Below, one piece after another: positions 55,053-64,000 of a stretch of DNA of 64,000 nt. How positions within the stretch are numbered: position 1 is the stretch's first letter; each line of letters starts with the position of its first letter. Both the position numbers and the translations under genes were made by a program. The stretch comes from Berberis thunbergii (taxonomy: Eukaryota; Streptophyta; Magnoliopsida; Ranunculales; Berberidaceae): contig QNQO01008330.1 of the NCBI GenBank assembly GCA_003290165.1, positions 124,001 to 188,000 on the forward strand. Direction: 5' to 3'. The notes under the pieces were generated by a model, which saw only the letters and a list, made by a program, of their open reading frames with translations, had not been told where the DNA came from and ran no database searches.

Positions 55053-55574
55053 TAATTACAGTTTGCTTCACTCTATACTGTTCGATGAGAAGCAATCCTT
55101 ATCTGTTGTTTTACTATGTTTTACTTAGACATGCTGGCTTGGTTGTAATTGAAGTTCATTGTATTTTTCTATTTTGGAAATAAGAGGAAAGTACTTGAAA
55201 TAGCTTATTCCATAGTTTAAGCAGACTTTCTCCTAATTTCTCAATTCAGGTGTGGCAAGTCATTGATTAAATAACTTAGATGAAAAGGAAAACAAAATTG
55301 CTTTAAACCTTCCACGAGAATATATTACGCAATGCAACAGGGGATTTGGAAAACTGTTTTCTCATTACTGTCAATAGTTGAACTATTTTTCCCATTCTCA
55401 GGAGAGCTCAAAAGAACATGTACACTGAGGATTACATCAGTATAAGACACATATCTTACAGTTTTACAAATGCTTATCTTTTGAGATATGCTTTACAATA
55501 AGGTTTCATTCTTTCCACTGGAATCATGAAATGATTCCTCCAGCATCAATGTAATGCATGCTAATATTTGTATC

Positions 55575-57560
55575 TCATTCCCCACCGAGTCCTGTAATTG
55601 AATCCACTGGAAATGATCCCGGAGGAAGGGATGACCGCAAATCTTCTAAAAAGTGACTGGAGCAGTCATCATCTCCATCAAAACTGAAGTCATCTTCATT
55701 GTTCTCGCCATTATGCGACTCAAAGTCGGTTCCATCTTTTTGGTCTGTTTTCAAGTTAGCATCAGTGTCCTCTTTTGACAAAACTAATGCAGGATATGAG
55801 TGTTCTGTCACTTGCACTTCGCCTTCAAATGCCTCAACTTTTTCTAAGAAGGAATCTGGTTCAAGTCCAACTTCATTCAGCAGCAATGCTTTGCTTGATT
55901 CAATCGCTCGCTTCCACAATGAAACAATTCTAGGACTTATCTCTTCCATATTTATTACTTTGCTTTTAATTCCAGCACCTCATTTTCCTATTGCAAAATA
56001 TAGAAATTAAAAAAAAATTAAATTAAAAAAGTCAGATCATGTGTTTCAAACAAACTTGTATGTCACCAACTAGGTAGTTGGCAGATTGACAACTAAGAAA
56101 CTTCATGTAAGACATCGAAGCATTGCTAACTAGGTGACACAAACTAAAATGTGCCACATCTTGGTTTCCCTCAGGGGTCAAAAAGGCTACCTAATTGATT
56201 GATCCAGATCTGATACATTAGCTAAAAGAATTAGAGAAATCTGATGGTTAGGAGCATGCCGCTGGGGTCCTTTTGGGAGCATTTCTGCGCTCACCAAATT
56301 AATGTGTTTTAGTGAATTATAGTGGTTCCACTCATCTACTAACCACTGTAAACTATCAGAAATACACAATGCCACAAAGTTCTAATGATGATCAATTCAA
56401 GTTTTAGATGCACCTACTGCTCTTGCTAATGGGAGCATAACTTGGCTTACCAATTATTTGTTCGGCGTCACTTGACTGTGACAATACTGCATTGCTGGAA
56501 GGTGTGTCTTTTACTTTGCTGTCACCTGCAATTTTCATGTGACCGCATTAGTTTCAGTTTAAAATATAATTCATTGCTAAACAGTATTATGTCCTACTCC
56601 AGTCTCTATACAGACCTAAACCATCCAAAACAGATGGAATGGATTTCTTTGAGGGATAACTGCTTGAATTTGACGAGGGAGATCCAGGGTACATAGGTTT
56701 CCATCCTCTGCCCCTCCACATCAATATCTGCTCATCATCAAAAGATAGTAGAACGCAAGGAACCAATTCCTGTTGGAAAATGGTAAATTTCAATAAAACA
56801 GATAGGTAATCAAGCAAGGAAAATATTCAGATGAATTTGGACTGACAAGCAACAGTGAGATGTAATCATAAGAACTGTTTATTATTTCATTTTAATGACT
56901 CACGTTGTTCACAAGAGATTTCTGAGGCAAAAAGCATAATAAAATAACAAAACCGTTAGTATCATAAACAAGGAATGAGTTAGAGGTTCATGACAAAGTA
57001 CACCAACCTTAAGCTTTGCACCGATCTTCTTATAATCACTTGGTTCCAACCCCCGACAATCAACTTTCACTAAGGGGCTTCCTTCCAAGGCATTCTTTTT
57101 ATCCTTAACAAGATTAATGTATATTCCATTTTTTGCTCTGCTGAGAAAAAAGAAATTAGCTATAAATTTTAAAAGAACCAGAAACTTAGAGGAGTATGAC
57201 AAATGACTATCCTCAACCAATGAGAATGTAGGACTAGTGCCAAATTCAAATAGATAAATTTGCTTCACTCTTTTTGTACCAAAAGAATGGAAAGCAGGCG
57301 GAAGAAACCATTGGTTGAAAAAAAAAAACTTTACCTAGATTACAAATTGGTAGCAAACGCTTTCCTTTCCATCGCAAGTCATCTACTTCATATTTTGTCA
57401 ATCCTTCTGGAACTTCCTGGATAAGTTTTGGATAAACTGGAGTAGCTGGTTTCCAGAGCATCAGTGGATACTGTGGACGAGTGCGGTAGTTGTAGTTTCG
57501 GCCACGAAAAAGATAAATTACACCACCAGCTCGGTGAATGATCTTGCCCCCTGTTTTTTC
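55575..57560 (-). pseudogene. Captured 3' part of a CRM-domain (CAF/CRS2-associated-factor type) organellar intron-splicing factor
   Basis: Five exons on minus with consistent phases: 57560-57335, 57135-57008, 56769-56616, 56525-56451 and 55978-55575, together 987 nt with no internal stop (328 residues, stop at 55575-55577). They read [40 protein letters not shown] (end of CRM domain 1), [60 protein letters not shown] and MWRGRGWKP (CRM domain 2), then a low-similarity acidic tail (ENNEDDFSFDGDDD) ending ITGLGGE. CAF proteins act with CRS2-type partners in group II intron splicing in chloroplasts or mitochondria. The N-terminal targeting peptide and first part of CRM 1 are missing; introns are kept, so capture was from DNA. 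Splice sites were chosen by eye. Confidence 0.9.
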
Positions 57561-57713
57561 CTGGCATAATCAAATAAGAACAGAGCAACCAGGGGTTTAA
57601 TCATGCATATTTCATAAAGTAGATGCAAATTCATAACTTTGCAGTTTTATTATCACAGAGATAAGTGGTAAATGAACTGGCAAAAGAATAGTTTAGGAAT
57701 GTAGACAACTTCC

Positions 57714-58206
57714 GAATATCTGAGTGAACTGCTTCTAAACTGCAGAATTTCATAAAACAAAGTCAGATCCAAACAAGTAGCATGAGAGATTGAAGTTCAA
57801 ACTAAAACTTTGCTGATAATAAAAAAAAAATTGCAGAAAATTTTGTGCATAAAGAGAAGAGGAAGAAATGATACTTTCAATACCAAGAAGAAACCCTAAT
57901 CATAATTACAAGAAGAAACCCTAAATCTAAAATGAGAAACCCTAAATCTAAAAACCCTAGATCTAGAAACGAATGGGAGACTTTACCTTAGCTTTTGCGA
58001 GAGGGAAGGGACGAGGGTGAGCTTGAGGGAGGTCTGAGCTTGAGCTTGAGAATGAAAATGGGGAGAACTCTCCCCATTCCCTCTTTCTTCTCTCCGAAAA
58101 TTTTCGATTTCCCGCTCGCTTTTTTTTTTTTTTTTTTTTTACCACGTCACCTTTGCACGTGCTCGTCACCCTCCCTCACCCATTTCCTCGACATGTAGAA
58201 TTGCTC
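57714..58206 (-). repeat. Pack-MULE right TIR
   Basis: Inverted copy of the left TIR, ending inward at GCAGTTCACTCAGATATTC (both sides). It has a longer A/T-run (about 22 versus 15), GAGAGTTCTCCCC where the left has the perfect palindrome, only one copy of the 34-bp acceptor unit, and the same donor AAG/GTAAAGT at about 57987. It faces the CRM gene fragment. Confidence 0.88.
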
Positions 58207-58860
58207 TAAAAAAAGGTTAAGATTTTAAAAGGTTCTGTAGTAGGGACTCCAATATGTTGACTTAAAGACTTAATTGTTCTCTAATATACTTGTTATTGGA
58301 AACTTCTACATTTTCATTGTGTGGATGTCTATGCTCGGAGTTAATAATAATTTTTTTTTGTTTTGCCTTTAACCCTTCCCCATCCCAGATGTCATCAGTT
58401 GGGCTGACATCTAGTGATATTATCCGTCACTGCTTAACCACTGAACCATCACACATTTGAATCAATAATAAAACAGTTTCGGATTGATGAATATAAAAAT
58501 TAAAAGAATATATACACTAGTAAAAAGTGACTAACAAAGATTCGTTTTCACCATTAATTAAAAGTGCAGTTTCATTTTTACCACTATATACTTTTGAAAT
58601 TATAATTTCAATTTCACCATTACCATAAGAAATAGGGACACCAAAGATTTCCATAAGAATACTGTTTGTAGTAACAAGAAAATCCTTGTGAAATTTCATA
58701 AGAAAATGTTATACGAAAAAGTTCACATATAACTTATCTTCAACGTATTACTTATATTTCTTTTTTCTTTGGTCTAATTGTTCCAACTAAGAGATTTTAG
58801 AAAGTTCATTGTTTTATGGTGCAGATGATCTCCAAATAAAATGAATCGATTCTCTAACTA
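58207..58860 (+). repeat. Direct repeat, unit 2 after the Pack-MULE
   Basis: Resumes the sequence broken at 53423 and parallels 52780-53200 (see unit 1). It contains an extra segment (about 58345-58460, TTTTTTTTTGTTTTGCCTTT to CCATCACACATTTG) not in unit 1, perhaps a further small insertion. Confidence 0.65.
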
Positions 58861-61338
58861 ATCATATAATTAAGCTATTTATATAGGATTGTAGCAGATG
58901 TTACAAACAAATGTCCAACAAAAGGCCAACTTACTTGAACCATTGAAAATGTTCATCTATGCATGTGTCATTATAATCGATATTTGTAACAACAACATTT
59001 GAATCATAAACAAACGACTTCAGCATCTTCAGTCATCGAGGTAGAAACTGAGATTAGTCAACGCTTGAGATTAGGAATTCCTAAACATATATATATATAT
59101 ATATATGTAAAGAAGAAATTCCCCCAAAAACCATAGCCAACTGCTCCAGATGAAACCTATTTGTCCACTGGTGCTAAAACGGTATTGGGTCAGGTTTGGC
59201 TCTAAAGAATTTTCAAAATTAAACACAATGTCTCAACTACTATTTGTTTTTCTCGGTTTTATAATCGATTATTTTACTCTAGTCAGATATGCAAAGCTTG
59301 TTTCTTATGAAATGAACTCAGCAGCTTAATTGACTAGTTAACCACATGTGATGTTTATATGTTGGGATCGATCGATTGTACCATTTACATCAAATAATCC
59401 TTTGAATATGTCACATTTGTAAATGGTCATGCCTTGGCCATCACCTTTCACTGCAAAAAATTAGACTTTCAGGTACTAACCACGGTTGGCAATCACAGTG
59501 AGCAATCAGATCAAGATAATGCTAATTAAAATTTAAAAAAAAAAACCCTATTAATACTTTAAGGCCTTTTAAAAAATAAAATATCCAATTAATTATATAT
59601 TTTTTAATTAGTTAAATTTAATGGTCAAATTAAATAAAAGGTAGTATTTTAATAATTTTATGCAGCATTTATGTAAGTGATTGAATAAATTAAGTATTAC
59701 ATAAGTCTACCATTATATCTAAAAATTGAATTCAATTTGAAAAGAAATGGATACTACCCAAGTCTAATTATGTCTTAAAACTGAAAGGAACGGAATAAAT
59801 TAAATAACTAGAATCTTGTATTTATATTTCTTACAGGAAATGCCAAAATGGTAACACGTTATCTATTCAGTTTTTGTTAATAAAAAATAATTATTATTAT
59901 CTATTGAGTATATTTACAGTTACTCAATATAGTTTAGGTATGCTATGTAAATTTAGAAAAAAGAATTTCATGACAAGGCAGTCCAAAACTGATTTATATA
60001 GGACATCAAGTATTTGACTAATGGCCTTAAAATTTGGCTTTATTTTGAGTCAACATTATATGCATTACTTACTGAAAGCGAATAACCTTATCAGGGATTG
60101 ACATTTCCTGAATCCTCTTGAACGAGAAGGGCGCCCAGTAAAGTGGTTAATTCTTTTTAAGACAATACCATATGCAAACTACATGCACCACTGTACATAT
60201 TTTTGAAGAGGTCTTGTCAACTCATCAATGACTAAAGTAAAGAGGAATGAACTTAAGGTTGACACTTGATGTAGTTCTACTGATACTTGAAATTCACTAG
60301 ACATCTCACCTACTGAGTGAACAATTGTAATTGAAATTTAAAAAACATCTTAAAAGGTAAAATTACTTAATGCAATGATAAACTTACGTATGGTTGCATC
60401 GGAAACAATAAATTGTAAGTATGTGCCATGAAACTTCATTGTATAGAAATATCAAGGATAAATAATCATTTTTGTGTTAATTTTATAAAATGCTCTGGAT
60501 GACTTATTTTCAAATGACATCATAACTTGATGATCGGAAGGAGAAATATTACAAATACAGCAAAAAATGATATATAACCTAGACTCACAATTTATGTGGA
60601 TATGACCATTATAATCTCATCTTTTTTATTGATTTAGGAAAGCAAGAGATTAGTAAGGAAGGTTTTGTAGGATTCCAATTCCATCACTCACGTGTGATGG
60701 AATCTTAAATAACACAATTCAATTTTATTCATAGTTTCTCGCATACTTCCGCAAATCCTCCCTATTTTCGACCTATTGTATCTAGATGTTGTAAAAAACT
60801 CATTTAATAATGTCAATCATCCTGATTGCAAAACATGATTACAAGACCTGATTCCTTGGCCTTTCATCAATTCTCCAACTTAACATATTAATTTTTTGAT
60901 AAAAGCATTTTTTAAATTAATGCCTTTACCCACTCTCTTTTCTCATCTAATTTTTCATTTTTTATATTTTTTATTTGTAAGATGAGGTCCCTCGTTTTTT
61001 TTTAATGTTCTCTTATTTTCTTTCTTCTCAGCTTCTTCACTAAAACATCCTCTCGTTTCTCTCTGTCTCCCACCTATTCTGACTCTCTCTGCTCCACTGA
61101 ATTTTTTTTGTTCTTGAAGGCTTTTGAAGGTTTTAGAGACATAAAGTTCCAATTTCTTGGTGGAATTTGTTGAACTGGGAGAGGAATTGAAGAAGAAAGA
61201 TCTTCGCATTTTGAGAGATTTGCAATGCGGAGAATCCAGCGAGTTCTACTGTTTGTAGTGGCAGATTGGATCGGGGAAGCGCTGGTGGTGGTTTGATGGA
61301 AGAGGAGGCGAAAGGGTGTTCAAGTTTCGAATCATTTG
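58861..61338. other. Intergenic and upstream region of the leishmanolysin gene
   Basis: AT-rich, with an (AT)n run at 59086-59106 and no ORF. From about 60960 the sequence becomes pyrimidine-rich (TCTCTCTGTCTCCC, TCTCTCTGCTCC near 61055-61095), common in plant core promoters and leaders; the transcript of the next gene probably starts between 60960 and 61200. An upstream ATG at 61296 opens a frame overlapping the proposed start and could act as a uORF. Confidence 0.45.
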
Positions 61339-63870
61339 ATGGAGGTGAAGAAGGATTTCCACTGTTGTTGTTCGTCTCCTCCTTCCTCCTCGAGATCGCT
61401 CTTGTTTCTTCTTCTAGCATTTGAGGTAATTTAGACTTTCTGTTCTAATGGTTTTAGTGATATAAATTGTAACTTTGGGGGAAATGAGGGGGTCAGCGAA
61501 GAGAAATTTGGTTTTTTTTTTTAAATTAAATTTTTATTTTTATTTTTATTTTTATACCAGTTCTGATTTCTGGGGTTCTGTTATTTTGTGAAGAGAATTT
61601 GGGGGTTTGTGGGAAATGGGGGCAATTTGTGTTCAGTGGTAGAATTAGGTGGTGTTAGGTTTTTGTTTGAAGTGGTGTTTAGTTTTGGTAGAGAGTTTAG
61701 ATGTGAATTTGTGTCTGAGTGGTTTCAGGTACTTGTCAATTTTAGGTCATTTGTTTAGATTTTGGTCTAAATTTAGGAAATTTGGGTGTTCTAGTGAAGT
61801 TGCAGGAGAAAAGTTCCCATCTTTAGATTTGGGTATGTGTATTTCAGTTGAATTTGGATGGCTGAGGGATGATAACCTAATTTAAATAGAAATGGGATTT
61901 GGGGATTGTGGTTTCAATAAAAATCCTGGAGTTCTTTATGAGCTTGGGAACTCTGTGTAGGGTTTAGTAGAAGAAATGTTATGATATTTTGGGATTATGC
62001 TTGTTGAATGAGGAATATTGGAGGATCTTTTCTTAGTCTCATGGTGATGTCAATTGGGATTTCAATTCCTTAGCTTTTTAGATCAAGACATGATTTCAGA
62101 GTTGCCATAACTTGAGATAAAAGGAGACAACTTGAATTAACTCTTCTTTTGTTTTTTGTGATTCTGGGGTTTTTCAGAAAGTTCAGTCTCTTTAATGATG
62201 TTAATGGCTTTTTTTGCTTCTGTAGTTTGCATTGATTCTTATCTGCACTGAGGCTACAGTTACAACATCTAAAGAAAGCAATTTCCATTTGCAAAGACAT
62301 CAAGGAGGTGAAAAGGATGTTCTGTCACATTCCTGTATTCATGATCAACTACTTGAGCAGAGGCGGCGGCCTGGTCGTAAGGAGTACTCCATTACACCGC
62401 AAGTTTATGCAGAATCTCAGTCGAAACCACTTCACAAGAAGGGAAGGGCATTGCTTGGTATTTCCCGACCTGTGGAGTTGCAAAGAGATGAAAGAAAGCC
62501 TATAAGAATATATCTGAATTATGATGCTGTAGGTCATTCACCTGATAGGGATTGCCGGAGCGTTGGTGATGTCGTGAAGGTGGGCACCTTTAGTCATTCA
62601 GTGACATTGTTTCTGGTATATGTTTCTGGCTCATATCTGTTTATCCACTTTTATTTACTATATTTTCCAGCTTGGGGAACCTCCTGTGACTTCTCAACCC
62701 AAAACACCATTTTGCAATCCTCGTGGTGGCCCTCCTATTTTCGGTGACTGCTGGTACAATTGCACTTTGGATGATATATCTGGGGAAGACAAGAGGCGTC
62801 GACTTCGGAAGGTTTGATTTCTTCATTCAGTTGTTGTTGTTGTTATTATTATTAAAAAAATCATTTTGAATTTAAGAGTTCTCAGCTTGGCATGCTTCAG
62901 TTGTGGTATCACGGGTAATTTTGGAATTTAACGTTTTCAAATGACCTTCATATATCGGATTTCAGAACGTGCAATGTATTTGGTGCAATATGTTAATAGT
63001 TTTATTTAATGTTTTGGGTGAAGATTTATGGATTTTATTAAAATTACTTCATAGAAAGATCCTTGCTGCAACCTGAAATTTTTACCTGATGGACTAACTG
63101 TTTTTATTTTTTAATCTTTTTTTAATTTTTAATTTTTAAACCTGATGGACTAACTGTTAAAAAGTAACACAGGCTTTAGGCAAGACAGCTGACTGGTTCA
63201 GAAGAGCATTAGCCGTTGAACCTGTCAAGGGGAACTTGCGCTTGAGTGGGTATTCTGCTTGCGGACAAGATGGTGGTGTACAACTTCCGAAGGAGTATGT
63301 GGAAGGTATTTTTATCTGGTTTTAATCTGTTTCCTTAGACAGCCCTTTGTGATCCTTATGCTGTGCAACATTTTCTTCCTTTATTTAAACTTGTTTCTCT
63401 AACGAATCAAACACATGTTCTTTCATTGTAGAGGGTGTTACTGATGCTGACTTAGTGCTTTTGGTAACAACAAGGCCTACAACTGGCACCACTCTTGCAT
63501 GGGCAGTGGCATGTGAGCGTGATCAATGGGGCCGTGCTATTGCAGGTAGCTTCCCTTTCGTAATGCATTTTCTTGTATGATATTTTGTTATTGTAAAGTT
63601 GAATATGAACAAATTGTATATGCAGGGCATGTCAATGTTGCTCCTCGCCATTTGACTGCTGAAGCGGAGACCTTACTTTCAGCTACACTTATACATGAGG
63701 TCAATGATCATCATATAAATGAGATAGAAGAAAGATGTAGTAGGTATAGTCAGTCCTTTCTGTGGCCTCATAGGTAAAATTTTGGTATCTTTCAGGTGAT
63801 GCACGTTCTTGGTTTTGATCCTCATGCATTTGCACATTTTAGGGATGAAAGGAAAAGAAGGCGTAGTCTG
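61339..63870 (+). CDS. Leishmanolysin-like zinc metalloprotease (peptidase family M8), 5' seven exons
   Basis: Exons 61339-61425, 62226-62579, 62671-62811, 63173-63305, 63432-63545, 63626-63699 and 63796-63870 (978 nt, 326 codons, phases consistent, GT-AG throughout); the gene runs off the right edge. Start chosen because MEVKKDFHCCCSSPPSSSRS then LLFLLLAF gives a signal peptide that splices in frame to FALILICTEA. Then HSCIHDQLLEQRRRPGRKEY, IRIYLNYDAVGHSPDRDC, GDCWYNCTLDDISGEDKRRR, GGVQLPKEYVEEGVTDADLV, TLAWAVACERDQWGRAIAGH, NVAPRHLTAEAETLLSATLI and HEVMHVLGFDPHAF. HEVMH is the HEXXH zinc site of M8 (gluzincin/metzincin-like) proteases. The third zinc ligand, Cys-rich and EGF-like regions expected further on are outside. 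Plants usually have a single such secreted or membrane-bound protein; its substrates are not known to me. Confidence 0.93.
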
Positions 63871-64000
63871 GTATGTTAAACCTATGTTAATTTTGACATA
63901 CTGCCTACCCTATGAAATGATTCATGTTTGAAAATATTCTGTATATGGGCTCATTCTAAATATCACAGTTTGATAAGGTTCACCACATGAAATCTTGTAT

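Larger units (their letters stand above)
53424..58206. mobile_element. Pack-MULE with two convergent captured genes
   Basis: Long TIRs, left 53424-53950 and right 57714-58206, pair over about 500 bp with few mismatches and small indels. The ends read GAGCAATTCTAGATG(TCGAGG) and GAGCAATTCTACATG(TCGAGG). Between them lie a SAM synthetase-like gene on plus (53998-55052) and a CRM-domain splicing-factor fragment on minus (57560-55575), their 3' ends facing each other about 520 bp apart. No transposase. The insertion site is A-rich: 53416-53424 TAAAAAATG versus 58207-58215 TAAAAAAAG agree at 8 of 9, but that frame takes one base of the TIR; strict 9-mers agree at only 6 of 9. Family membership is supported by the MITE at 47912 with a perfect 9-bp duplication. 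Confidence 0.92.

Noticed and set aside
62232..62747. 171-codon open frame as a complete protein
   Set aside because: Only 62226-62579 is exon; beyond the donor at 62580 the frame is intron read-through.
1..64000. CRISPR array, bacterial operon or prophage features
   Set aside because: The window is plainly plant nuclear DNA; the tandem arrays have no unique spacers and belong to retroelements.

Overview
This is a nuclear segment of a eudicot plant genome. It is AT-rich, has GT-AG introns, carries plant-type Ty1/copia, Ty3/gypsy, L1-LINE, hAT and Mutator elements, and ends in a plant leishmanolysin-like gene. Several features would fit a woody rosid, but nothing here fixes the species. Only one ordinary host gene is present, a leishmanolysin-like metalloprotease on the right edge (61339 to beyond the window). 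Almost everything else is a nest of transposable elements, several of which carry pieces of host genes.

Layout from left to right. 1-3258: one end of a Mutator-like element (MULE), read on the minus strand, with a small ORF for an RNase H1 N-terminal-like domain plus a membrane tail and a degenerate tandem array. 3880-7936: decayed Athila-like gypsy fragment (minus), split by a hAT-type element with an 8-bp target duplication (5401-6198). 7937-19469: an old Tat-like gypsy element (minus) with LTRs, PBS, PPT, gag and protease but no recognisable RT or integrase; most of its interior is a set of decayed reading frames on the opposite strand and two related tandem arrays (178-bp and about 132-bp periods). 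19470-34557: several copies of a non-autonomous LTR family with LTRs of about 3.3 kb and an interior of about 0.9 kb, two of them tail to tail so that 22.0-29.8 kb is a large inverted repeat; the last copy is a solo LTR with a GGGAT target duplication and an embedded N-acetylglucosamine kinase 3' fragment. A hAT-type element inside the first copy carries an OEP37-like fragment and a second, divergent gene fragment. 35.5-38.5 kb and 42.4-48.8 kb: two LINE 3' fragments, the first split by a hAT-type element and the second by a copia element and a 189-bp Mutator-type MITE with a perfect 9-bp target duplication. 53424-58206: a Pack-MULE of about 4.8 kb with TIRs of about 500 bp and two captured genes in convergent orientation, a frameshifted S-adenosylmethionine synthetase and an unbroken 3' part of a CRM-domain (CAF-type) intron-splicing factor. 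61339-end: the leishmanolysin gene.

The three MULE-related structures (ends at 3258, 47912-48100, 53424-58206) share terminal sequence and so belong to one family. The TIRs of the two larger ones contain an apparent 5'-UTR exon and splice donor facing inward, so each TIR could act as a promoter and leader for whatever gene piece lies inside. The most interesting object in the window is the Pack-MULE; next are the hAT element and the solo LTR that also carry host gene pieces. Thus three unrelated transposon types in one 64-kb window hold captured coding sequence.
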